Assembly (NCBI GenBank): GCA_023399035.1
Contig: JAEWQX010000132.1
Location: forward strand, 1 to 21,563
DNA: 21,563 nucleotides
DNA from: Bacillota bacterium
Lineage (GTDB): Bacteria; Bacillota; Clostridia; Clostridiales; Clostridiaceae
Direction: 5' to 3'
In this document: in pieces, positions 14,377-21,130 of the stretch
Numbering within the stretch: position 1 is the first letter of the stretch
Layout of the letters: every line of letters starts with the position of its first letter
Notes under the pieces: generated by a model
What the model was told of the DNA's origin: nothing
Database searches by the model: none
What the model saw: the letters and a program-made list of their open reading frames with translations, nothing else
Program-made: the position numbers and the translations under genes

Positions 14377-16536
14377 TTAATATACCCATGCACCATTTGA
14401 ATTTACATAATAACTGCCAATCCATGTGTCATGAGCCATAGTCCCATCACTATAGAAGTAATACCATACTCCACCTATATATCTCCAGCTGCTCTTTGCC
14501 ATCATTCCCTCATAACCATAGCTGTTACTTACTGGATTGAAATAATACCAGTATCCATTAATCTTCTGCCAGCCTACTCTCATAGCACCCTGATTCCCAT
14601 CAGAATTAGGATTCAAGTAATAAAAGGCACCATTTAAATCAATAAAAGCTGTTGCCATTTGACCATTACTGTATAAGTAGTACCAGTTTCCTCCATCATA
14701 AAGCCATCCTTTCTTCCTGCTTCCATCAGGATTTCCATAATACCACGAATTTCCTATATAGTTCCAGCCCGGTCTTACCTTGTCAGATGATTCATTATTT
14801 ACTGCCTGACCACTCTGGCCGCCTGAACCATTATTGACTTCTGAATTTCCATTTCCTGTGCCTGTTGAATTTGATTCCTTATGTGCTGATGGATATTTAT
14901 TGTCCATTTCACTTTGAGCAAACTGTGCTCCTGGGCCAGAAAAACTTATGCTGCTGCAGAAATCAAATGCTCCATATTCTATAGTCTTTACAGTTGAAGG
15001 AATATACATATCACTTACATTCCTGCATTCTGAAAATGCAAATTCACCTATTCTGGTTACGCCTTCAGGCATTGTCACCTTTGTTATGCACTCATTATTA
15101 CGGCCATCTGAAAAAGCCCCTCCTGCTATTTCCTTTATTCCATCAGGAATCTTGATTTCGCTGCTTCCATCAGTATAGTATTTTAGGAGCACTCCATTAT
15201 ATATACTGAAATTATTGCTGTCCTTTAAATTATCCTGCCATGGTGTCATTGTGAATGAATCCAGTCCAACACTAGTACCATCTTTATAAGAAACTTCCTT
15301 TAAATTCTGACACCCCGAAAAAGCAAAGCTTCCTATTTCTGAAACACTTGATGGAATATTGATTCTGCTTATGGCAGTTCCCTCAAAAGCACTGTGACCT
15401 ATACTCTTTACGCCATTTTCTATTGTTATTTCCTTTAAGCTGCTGCAATTTGAAAATGCAAGTGAAGGTATTGATTTAACACTAGATGGAATCTTTACAC
15501 TGGTTATATTATTGTTACCGCTGAAAGCTCCTTCCTGTATTTCTGTAACAGTTGAAGGTATTACCACATCTCCATCTGCGTCCTGTCCTCTTAATAGAAC
15601 TCCATTTGATATAGTGAGTCCGTCACTATTGTCAGTTGTATTTTCAAGCTCACTATCTCCATCAAATGCAGTACCGCTAAGTTCATTTATAGTGCTTGGA
15701 AGTTTTGCTTCTTTTAAATATGGACATTGTGCAAAAGCATATTCATCTATTACTTCCACGCCCTCTGCTATTGAAGCCTTTGTAATATTGCAGCGTAAAA
15801 AAGCATTTTTTCCTATTCTCTTTACACTTGAAGGTATTGTAACACTGCTTATATTCTTATAATCTGGAAAACTGTCATCAAGATTTACTGTATATGCAAA
15901 TGCATTATCACCAATACATCTTATGTTATCAGGTATTACAACATCACCGCTTGCTTTGTGTCCATCAACGAGAATTCCATTTATGACTACAAATCCATTT
16001 AAATCTCTGTGAGAATCAAGCCATTTTTCAGTAAATGAACCTGAACCTAATATATTTACACTTGAAGGTATCTCGATATCTGTAAGATTAGGACATCTTG
16101 CAAAGGCTCCTGATCCTATTTCCCTTACACCATCAGGTATTATTACCTTTTCCACTGGTTTTCCAAGTCTGCCATAGTCAGCACTATGCCTGTTTTCATA
16201 TCCTACAATGTCCATAACAGCTGATATCTTATATCCATCAAGCTGCGCTGGAATTTCCACTACGCTTTTCAAGTCATCACTTCCAGTTGTACCTTGAAGC
16301 TGTCCATTTGAATATTCCACCTCATAAGTTCCATCAAGGCTTATAGTTCCATCATCTAATATGAAATACAGCCAGGAAAGTCCATTAGAGTCTGTTGCAT
16401 AATGTCCATCAAGTCCAATTGTTGAAGTGCTGCTGTATTCACCAGCTGCATATGCAGTCTGACATGTAAAGCCGGCCATTGTCAAAGATATTGCTGCTGC
16501 AAGCATGCAGGATATAAATTTATTTCTCTTAATCAT
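14377..16536 (-). CDS. Large secreted BspA-type leucine-rich repeat protein with C-terminal CW repeats
   Basis: A 719-residue exported protein. A signal peptide (about 1-30, TAYA-AG) is followed by a short domain (DSNGLSWLYFILDDGTISLDG) and a long BspA-type LRR array (about 90-535; roughly a dozen units with IPSSVxxIGxxAFxxC patterns), interrupted by non-repeat inserts such as SNGVLLRGQDADGDVVIPS. A Ser/Gly/Asn linker (about 552-587) leads to about six CW repeats (589-719). It is the longer paralogue of the 525-residue protein (shared unit SGNN-ITSVKIP and N-terminus MIKxNKxI). Its last 93 residues are about 85% identical to those of the 615-residue non-LRR protein, so the C-terminal module has moved or been homogenised between them. 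It is likely a wall-bound adhesin or scavenging protein. The ATG at 16536 has AAGGGA upstream. Confidence 0.93.
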   Translation of the reverse strand: MIKRNKFISCMLAAAISLTMAGFTCQTAYAAGEYSSTSTIGLDGHYATDSNGLSWLYFILDDGTISLDGTYEVEYSNGQLQGTTGSDDLKSVVEIPAQLDGYKISAVMDIVGYENRHSADYGRLGKPVEKVIIPDGVREIGSGAFARCPNLTDIEIPSSVNILGSGSFTEKWLDSHRDLNGFVVINGILVDGHKASGDVVIPDNIRCIGDNAFAYTVNLDDSFPDYKNISSVTIPSSVKRIGKNAFLRCNITKASIAEGVEVIDEYAFAQCPYLKEAKLPSTINELSGTAFDGDSELENTTDNSDGLTISNGVLLRGQDADGDVVIPSTVTEIQEGAFSGNNNITSVKIPSSVKSIPSLAFSNCSSLKEITIENGVKSIGHSAFEGTAISRINIPSSVSEIGSFAFSGCQNLKEVSYKDGTSVGLDSFTMTPWQDNLKDSNNFSIYNGVLLKYYTDGSSEIKIPDGIKEIAGGAFSDGRNNECITKVTMPEGVTRIGEFAFSECRNVSDMYIPSTVKTIEYGAFDFCSSISFSGPGAQFAQSEMDNKYPSAHKESNSTGTGNGNSEVNNGSGGQSGQAVNNESSDKVRPGWNYIGNSWYYGNPDGSRKKGWLYDGGNWYYLYSNGQMATAFIDLNGAFYYLNPNSDGNQGAMRVGWQKINGYWYYFNPVSNSYGYEGMMAKSSWRYIGGVWYYFYSDGTMAHDTWIGSYYVNSNGAWVY
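14384..14667. repeat. Dispersed 284-bp repeat, copy 2 (CW-repeat coding)
   Basis: It matches 5731-6014 over the same length without indels, in the same orientation, about 8.6 kb away. It encodes the terminal CW repeats of the 719-residue protein. Confidence 0.85.
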
Positions 16537-16562
16537 TAATTATCCCTTCCCTTAATTCTAAT

Positions 16563-16610
16563 CTATATAATATCAATACACCATATTTTATATTTTATGG
16601 TACTATTTGC
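16563..16610 (-). promoter_or_regulatory. Shared upstream block of secreted CW-protein genes, copy 3
   Basis: On the minus strand: ATAGTACCATAAAATATAAA (from about 16606) followed after about 29 bp by TATATAG (16569-16563). It is very close to the block before the 615-residue gene over the GTACC-TAAAATA part. Confidence 0.4.
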
Positions 16611-16660
16611 CGTATGTTATATATAATTAAACCGTCATATAAGTTTTCCTTACATAAAAA

Positions 16661-16694
16661 AAAGAACTCATTCCTTATAGACAATGAGTTCTTT
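16661..16694. terminator. Terminator of the DAACS symporter gene, potentially bidirectional
   Basis: A perfect 12-bp stem AAAGAACTCATT (16661-16672) / AATGAGTTCTTT (16683-16694) with a 10-nt loop. On the minus strand it is followed by a run of T. It lies 46 bp past the symporter stop codon. Confidence 0.88.
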
Positions 16695-16739
16695 ATATTC
16701 CCCTATTATTTAAGCCCTTTTTATTTTATCTTTTGCTTA

Positions 16740-17999
16740 TTATGCTGCGTATTCTGAATACTTAGCTTCATCTAATTCCTTTTCGCTCTTTGCAACTATT
16801 ACAGAACATACACAGTCCCCCATTACATTGACTGTTGTTCTCATCATATCAAGAATTCTGTCAAATCCTATTATTAATGCAATACCTGCAAGTGGTAAGT
16901 TTGCTGACTGAAGCACCATTGCAAGAGTTATCATTCCAACACCTGGAACCCCTGCTGTCCCAACTGATGCAAGTACAGCTGTAAGTATAACTGATAAAAG
17001 TACACCCACACTTAAATCTATGTTATATACCTGTGCAATAAAAATAACTGCAACACCCTGCATTATAGCAGTTCCATCCATGTTTATTGTAGCCCCTAGT
17101 GGAAGTGAAAACGAATATATTGATTTGTTTACGCCCAAATCTTCCATTGCTTCCATGCTTACCGGAAGTGCTGCATTACTTGATGATGTTGAAAAAGTAA
17201 CACCTGCAACCTTTGAATAAGCCTTATAAAATGATCCTAATGGAAGTCTTGTAAGTATCTTAAACAATCCTCCATAAATTACAAATGAATGGATAAGCAT
17301 ACCCAATGCTACAACACCTATGAATTTTGCAATACTGAATAATGATTCAAATCCAACAGAAAAAACAGTCTTAGTTATTAATGCACATACACCTATTGGA
17401 GCTAAAGTCATAACAAGATCTACAACTTTCATGATACAGTCATTTGCACTGTTGAATATTTTTACAAGCGGATCTCCCTTTTCACCTATAAGGTTAAGTG
17501 CAAATCCAATTACAACTGCAAATATTATTACCTGAAGCATGTTTCCTTCAGCCATAGCCTTAATAGGATTTGTAGGAATCATATCTAAGAATACCTGTAC
17601 TAAAGGCTGTGATTCAGGTATTGTGTAATCCCCCTGCATTAGATTTGATAAATCAAGTCCGCTTCCAGGCTTGAATAAAAGTCCTAAACCTAATGCAAGT
17701 GTAACTGCCACACCTGTTGTAACCATATAAAAACCAATTACCTTACTTCCAACACGACCAAGCTTTTTTGCATCCCCAAATGTAGACATTCCGCATACAA
17801 GTGATACAAACACAAGAGGTACTACTGTCATCTTTATAAAATTAATAAATCCACTCCCAAGAAACTCAATGATTCCTCCAACTAAAAAATCATCTCTTAA
17901 GGATCCTTCTGGAATAAATTTAATTAGAAGTCCCAAAACAATTCCTAAAATTAAACCGATCATTATCTGACCAGTCTTGTCTTTTAATAATTTTTTCAT
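16740..17999 (-). CDS. DAACS-family cation:acidic amino acid (dicarboxylate) symporter
   Basis: A 419-residue polytopic transporter of the dicarboxylate/amino acid:cation symporter family (GltP/GltT/GltPh fold). It shows the serine-rich HP1 loop (STSSSNAALP, 270-278), the cation-binding NMDGT motif (306-310), the HP2 region with SVGTAGVPG (about 345-353), and TM8 residues D380, D384, R387, N391 and D395. By alignment from memory, D384 and R387 correspond to GltPh D394 and R397, which hold the substrate amino group and side-chain carboxylate. The conserved Arg favours glutamate/aspartate or a dicarboxylate rather than a neutral amino acid. The ATG at 17999 has AAGGAG about 8 nt upstream. It is monocistronic with a strong terminator, and has a long upstream gap (about 620 bp). 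Confidence 0.93.
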   Translation of the reverse strand: MKKLLKDKTGQIMIGLILGIVLGLLIKFIPEGSLRDDFLVGGIIEFLGSGFINFIKMTVVPLVFVSLVCGMSTFGDAKKLGRVGSKVIGFYMVTTGVAVTLALGLGLLFKPGSGLDLSNLMQGDYTIPESQPLVQVFLDMIPTNPIKAMAEGNMLQVIIFAVVIGFALNLIGEKGDPLVKIFNSANDCIMKVVDLVMTLAPIGVCALITKTVFSVGFESLFSIAKFIGVVALGMLIHSFVIYGGLFKILTRLPLGSFYKAYSKVAGVTFSTSSSNAALPVSMEAMEDLGVNKSIYSFSLPLGATINMDGTAIMQGVAVIFIAQVYNIDLSVGVLLSVILTAVLASVGTAGVPGVGMITLAMVLQSANLPLAGIALIIGFDRILDMMRTTVNVMGDCVCSVIVAKSEKELDEAKYSEYAA

Positions 18000-18410
18000 T
18001 TCTTTTCTCCTTATTGTACTTCATTGCTTTTGCTTATATTAATATATTTCTATAGTAAAACAAAAGTATTTTTCTAAACGTATATATGTTGATCTCCAAA
18101 GCTAAACTTTTGCAAAAACGAAATTTTCCTCCAAGAAAAAATTCATTTTATTTTTACTTTCTCATATCTTTCATATTATCCAAATAAAATCTACACGCAA
18201 CACTCTTGGAATATCAACGTATTATCAAATAGTCGAATATTTATGACATAATTTAATATATCATTCTTTATTAATTTTTGCAAGAATTTAATTAATAAAA
18301 TTTCATTTTTCTTTATTTTACTTTAAGCATTTTTATACTGTTATGAAGTATGATCTTCCTAATATAAAGTATTTTCAAGCCTCTTCAATGTTTTCATGAC
18401 ACATGCAATA

Positions 18411-18439
18411 CTGAATAATTATCACATCCAATTATTCAG
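18411..18439. repeat. Perfect 10-bp inverted repeat with 9-nt loop
   Basis: CTGAATAATT (18411-18420) and AATTATTCAG (18430-18439). There is no T run on either side, so it is not a standard terminator. It could be an operator or an RNA hairpin. Confidence 0.6.
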
Positions 18440-18517
18440 TAAACAAATATTTTAGCTCATCCTCCAATCATATATCCCTTATATTTTTACTTTTTTAAAT
18501 TTAAATACAACAAAATG

Positions 18518-18550
18518 AGGTCTTATCCACATATCCCGTGAATAAGACCT
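18518..18550 (-). terminator. Probable terminator of the HTH-PBP regulator gene
   Basis: Stem AGGTCTTAT (18518-18526) / ATAAGACCT (18542-18550), extended inside by CAC/GTG after one mismatch. On the minus strand it continues CATTTTGTTG, a moderately U-rich tail. It lies about 70 bp past the stop codon. Confidence 0.65.
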
Positions 18551-18621
18551 TATTGTCTTTAACATATTAAATAATCTATGTCAGTGTACTAGAAAAATAT
18601 ATATTAGTTAATATTTTTCTG

Positions 18622-19587
18622 CTATAAAATTGTAACTCTGCCAGTATCTCTTGTATCATAAAATCCTAATGCATCTATTTCAGATTTAAATTCTCCACTT
18701 TGTGTAAGCTCAATGACTTTTTTAATGAAAGGCTTTTCTAAATCACATAATTTTATTACAAGATCATATTTTTCTTCCTGAAGTGCAATAAAATCTACGC
18801 CTCTTATTTCACTAGCTGTTTTTTCATTGCCAATTCCCACATTCCCTTCACCTCTTGCAATGCTTCCTGCAACAGAAAAATGTGATTTTTTTATGTTATC
18901 ATACCCTTTAATATACTGAGAATCAATATTCAATACCCTCAATTTTTCATCCAGTAGTATTCTTATGCCTGACCCTTTTTCCCTGTTTACTATTGATATA
19001 TTCTTGTCTTTAAGGTCATACCAGGATTTTATTTTATGAGGATTTCCCTTTTCAACATAAAAGCCGATCTTTCTATATGCAAGATTTACAAGTGCAGCTT
19101 TTGTTCCTGGAATAAGTTTCCTCACATAAGAAGCGTTATATTCATCAGTATCGCCGTCCCATAAATGACATGAACACATTGATATTTTATCATTATATAA
19201 ATCACATAGACTTGTATAGCTGCCCACATTTGATCTCAGTATTCTGTATGAATCTGAATTTTCCCTCATTTTTTCTGCAATTATGTCAAGTATCATATCC
19301 TGTCCGCTAATAATTATGTCATTTGTATTTTCTGCTATGATACTATCCCCATTTATATATTCACTGCTCATTTGCTGCGCATCCTGAGAAATGTTGTTTT
19401 TTCCAGAACTCACTCTGCCTTTTTGTCTGTTAATATATTCCTCAACATCTAATTTGTCAATTCTTATTTTTTTACCAACTTTATATGATGGAATTTCCCC
19501 TCTTTTTACCAGTTCATATACTGTGTTCTTTGTTATCTTTAAAAGCTCAGCTGCTTCAACTGCACTAAGCGACTCACTATAATTCAT
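18622..19587 (-). CDS. One-component regulator: excisionase-type HTH plus PBP-like (ModA-type) sensor domain
   Basis: A 321-residue cytoplasmic protein with no signal peptide or membrane segment. Residues about 5-55 form an excisionase/MerR-like winged HTH (LSAVEAAELLKITKNTVYELVKRGEIPSYKVGKKIRI). A polar linker (about 56-85) leads to a PBP-like domain (about 90-315) of the kind related to the periplasmic molybdate-binding fold: HLWDGDTDEYN, NREKGSGIRILLDE, SHFSVAGSIARGEGNVGIG and GVDFIALQEEKYDLV. It lies divergent from modA. The likely role is sensing molybdate or tungstate (or a related cofactor) and controlling the modAB operon; this is inference from domains and position. I start it at the ATG at 19587 because AGGAGG (19594-19599) lies 6 nt upstream; the longer frame from 19605 includes that RBS as codons. 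Confidence 0.85.
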   Translation of the reverse strand: MNYSESLSAVEAAELLKITKNTVYELVKRGEIPSYKVGKKIRIDKLDVEEYINRQKGRVSSGKNNISQDAQQMSSEYINGDSIIAENTNDIIISGQDMILDIIAEKMRENSDSYRILRSNVGSYTSLCDLYNDKISMCSCHLWDGDTDEYNASYVRKLIPGTKAALVNLAYRKIGFYVEKGNPHKIKSWYDLKDKNISIVNREKGSGIRILLDEKLRVLNIDSQYIKGYDNIKKSHFSVAGSIARGEGNVGIGNEKTASEIRGVDFIALQEEKYDLVIKLCDLEKPFIKKVIELTQSGEFKSEIDALGFYDTRDTGRVTIL

Positions 19588-19840
19588 AAGATTCCTCCTG
19601 AACATAATTATCTTTCCTAACTATCTGCTCATTATCTTTTATCAGATATCCTTCTTATAATCATCACATTAAATAATCATTACATTTATCACTTATTTTA
19701 TCACAACACCTGCTAACATGCTATTTCTTATGAAATTCATCATTTAAAATTATATAAAACATGAAAAATGCAAACACTTTATTATGAATGCTTATGTGCA
19801 TAATTAATCATATGCATAACATTGAAATAAAACAGTATAA

Positions 19841-19860
19841 AACATAACAAAACATAACAA
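19841..19860 (+). repeat. Tandem 10-bp repeat upstream of the modA promoter
   Basis: AACATAACAA occurs twice head to tail, one helical turn apart, ending 16 bp before the -35 box. This is a position typical of activator or repressor sites, but the sequence is simple and A-rich. Confidence 0.45.
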
Positions 19861-19876
19861 AATCATTCATAATTTA

Positions 19877-19905
19877 TTGACTACGAATAATTCTAATGAT
19901 AAAAT
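19877..19905 (+). promoter_or_regulatory. Sigma-A promoter of modA
   Basis: TTGACT (19877-19882), a 17-bp spacer and TAAAAT (19900-19905). The predicted start is near 19912, giving a leader of about 72 nt. Confidence 0.7.
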
Positions 19906-19912
19906 TACATAT

Positions 19913-19937
19913 AATTCAAGGATTTTCTCCTTGAATT
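19913..19937 (+). promoter_or_regulatory. Perfect palindrome / 5'-end hairpin at the modA transcript start
   Basis: AATTCAAGGA-TTTTC-TCCTTGAATT: a perfect 10-bp inverted repeat with a 5-nt loop, at or just after the predicted +1. It could be an operator or a stem-loop at the mRNA 5' end. No T run follows, so it is not a terminator. Confidence 0.6.
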
Positions 19938-19983
19938 TCTACAACTTCAATAGTTCAGATAATTTAATATAAGGGGAATTCTA

Positions 19984-20817
19984 ATGAAAAACTTTAATAA
20001 TTTATTATTTACTCTCACTGCATGTCTATTAAGCGTATCTTTTATAGGATGCGGAAACAATAGTTCGAATTCATCTGCCAAAGGAAGTATTGACAATTCC
20101 AGTAATGGTGAAAAACCTCAGATAGAGCTTATTATTTCTGCTGCTGCAAGTTTAAAGGAAGCCATGGCAGATATACAGGCAGAATACAGCAGTTCTCACC
20201 CTGAAGTTGCTTTGACTTTTAATTTTGGAGCTTCAGGATCCCTTCAGAAACAAATCGAACAGGGAGCACCATGTGATTTATTTATTTCTGCCGGCCAATC
20301 TCAAATGAAAGCTTTATATGATGAAGGTCTGCTTGAACAAGATACAGACAAAGATCTTGTAAAGAATCAGCTTGTATTAATCGGGCCTAAGGGAACTGAA
20401 TTGACTTCTATCAATGACCTTTCAAGTGATTCTGTAAAGCATATAGCTTCTGGTGAGCCTTCAAGTGTTCCTGCTGGCAAATATGCTGATGAAGTATTGA
20501 CCAACATGAATCTCAAGGATTCATTATATGATAAGCTTACATTTGCAAAGGATGTAAAAGAAGTTCTTGCATGGACAGTTTCCGGGAATGCAGAAGCTGG
20601 ATTTGTTTATAAAAGTGATGCATTAAATTCAGATGGTGCACAAATAATCGAAATACTTCCTGAAGACAGCCATTCTCCAATAACTTATCCTGTAGCTGTA
20701 ATAAAGGACAGTAAAAATATGAATGCTTCAAAAGAATTTGAAGATTTCCTATTCAGCGATACATGCAAAGCTATTTTTGAAAAATACGGTTATGAAATGG
20801 CTAAAAATATTACATAG
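19984..20817 (+). CDS. modA: Molybdate ABC transporter substrate-binding lipoprotein ModA
   Basis: A 277-residue lipoprotein with lipobox SFIGC (Cys23) and a Ser/Asn-rich tether. The ModA-type domain shows the oxyanion-binding elements AAASLKEAM (about 53-61), NFGASGSLQKQIEQGAPCDLF (about 80-100), SGEPSSVPAGKYA and WTVSGNAEAGFVYKSDA. It captures molybdate (or tungstate) outside the membrane and passes it to ModB. Family motifs and the adjacent modB make the assignment secure; molybdate versus tungstate preference cannot be read. The ATG at 19984 has AAGGGG 7 nt upstream. A strong terminator separates it from modB (20896-20936). Confidence 0.94.
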   Translation: MKNFNNLLFTLTACLLSVSFIGCGNNSSNSSAKGSIDNSSNGEKPQIELIISAAASLKEAMADIQAEYSSSHPEVALTFNFGASGSLQKQIEQGAPCDLFISAGQSQMKALYDEGLLEQDTDKDLVKNQLVLIGPKGTELTSINDLSSDSVKHIASGEPSSVPAGKYADEVLTNMNLKDSLYDKLTFAKDVKEVLAWTVSGNAEAGFVYKSDALNSDGAQIIEILPEDSHSPITYPVAVIKDSKNMNASKEFEDFLFSDTCKAIFEKYGYEMAKNIT

Positions 20818-21130
20818 ATAATGTAATTACAAAATCATTTATATATAATTTATAAGATATTCATACATCATAAAATATAAAATAATCTTTTATAGAAAGT
20901 TTAATACAGACAGAAAGACAGGATGTATTAAACTTTTCTTATTGTATAAAAAACAATATAATGATAAATTATAAAAATAATTTAAGATTCTCATGGATGA
21001 AGCATAAAAATTCAATACATATTAACAAAATTTAAAGCCGTATGTTTTTAATGTGACTGAAATCCATAGCATTATGTACATCCTTAAGAATCTTGTCATT
21101 ACTATAATATTTAAGGAGGATTTTTAATAT
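20818..21130 (+). other. modA-modB intercistronic region
   Basis: 313 bp with no convincing gene. A terminator-like hairpin lies at 20896-20936, and AT-rich DNA follows up to the modB RBS (TAAGGAGGA, about 21112-21120). A TATAAT (21103-21108) lies only about 4 bp upstream of the RBS and lacks a well-spaced -35, so it is unlikely to be a promoter. I could not recognise a molybdenum-cofactor riboswitch core. Confidence 0.6.
20896..20936 (+). terminator. Intrinsic terminator after modA
   Basis: A perfect 12-bp stem AAAGTTTAATAC (20896-20907) / GTATTAAACTTT (20925-20936) with a 17-nt loop, followed by TCTTATTGT. It lies between modA and modB, about 80 bp past the modA stop codon. Confidence 0.7.

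Larger units (their letters stand above)
18000..18621. other. Long intergenic region between the HTH-PBP regulator and the DAACS gene
   Basis: 622 bp with no convincing gene. It contains the regulator's probable terminator (18518-18550), a weaker AT-only hairpin next to the stop codon (18591-18620), and a perfect 10-bp inverted repeat at 18411-18439. A possible minus-strand promoter for the symporter, TTGCGT-N16-TAATAT, lies near 18175-18205, and a second weaker option sits closer to the gene. I see nothing in 18220-18400. Confidence 0.6.
19588..19983. other. Divergent control region of the molybdate locus
   Basis: 396 bp between the regulator and modA. It holds the modA promoter (19877-19905), a perfect palindrome at its start site (19913-19937), two tandem 10-mers AACATAACAA (19841-19860), and TATG(TG)CATAA palindromes at 19792-19803 and 19811-19818. 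On the regulator side are near-repeats of GTGATAA / GTGATGAT (about 19650-19705), with a weak promoter option TTGTGA-N16-TGTAAT. Confidence 0.65.

Noticed and set aside
15512..15862. Long plus-strand open frame opposite the large LRR gene (others lie at 6149-6391, 10065-10289 and 12453-12815)
   Set aside because: Each lies antisense to a well-supported gene, has no recognisable family motif or good ribosome binding site, and has the Ser/Pro/Leu-rich or poly-Leu composition expected from the reverse of repeat-coding or AT-rich DNA.
18066..18132. Tiny leader peptide before the DAACS gene (TTG start after GGAGG on the minus strand, about 13 codons)
   Set aside because: The RBS spacing is about 12 nt, the start would be TTG, and nothing else supports translation.
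19588..19983. E. coli-type ModE box
   Set aside because: TATG/CATAA elements resemble part of it superficially, but the full two-half-site arrangement is not present and the adjacent regulator is not ModE-like.
20940..21130. Molybdenum-cofactor (Moco) riboswitch before modB
   Set aside because: The genomic context is suitable, but I could not fold or match the conserved core; only short self-complementary stretches such as ATGTACAT are present.
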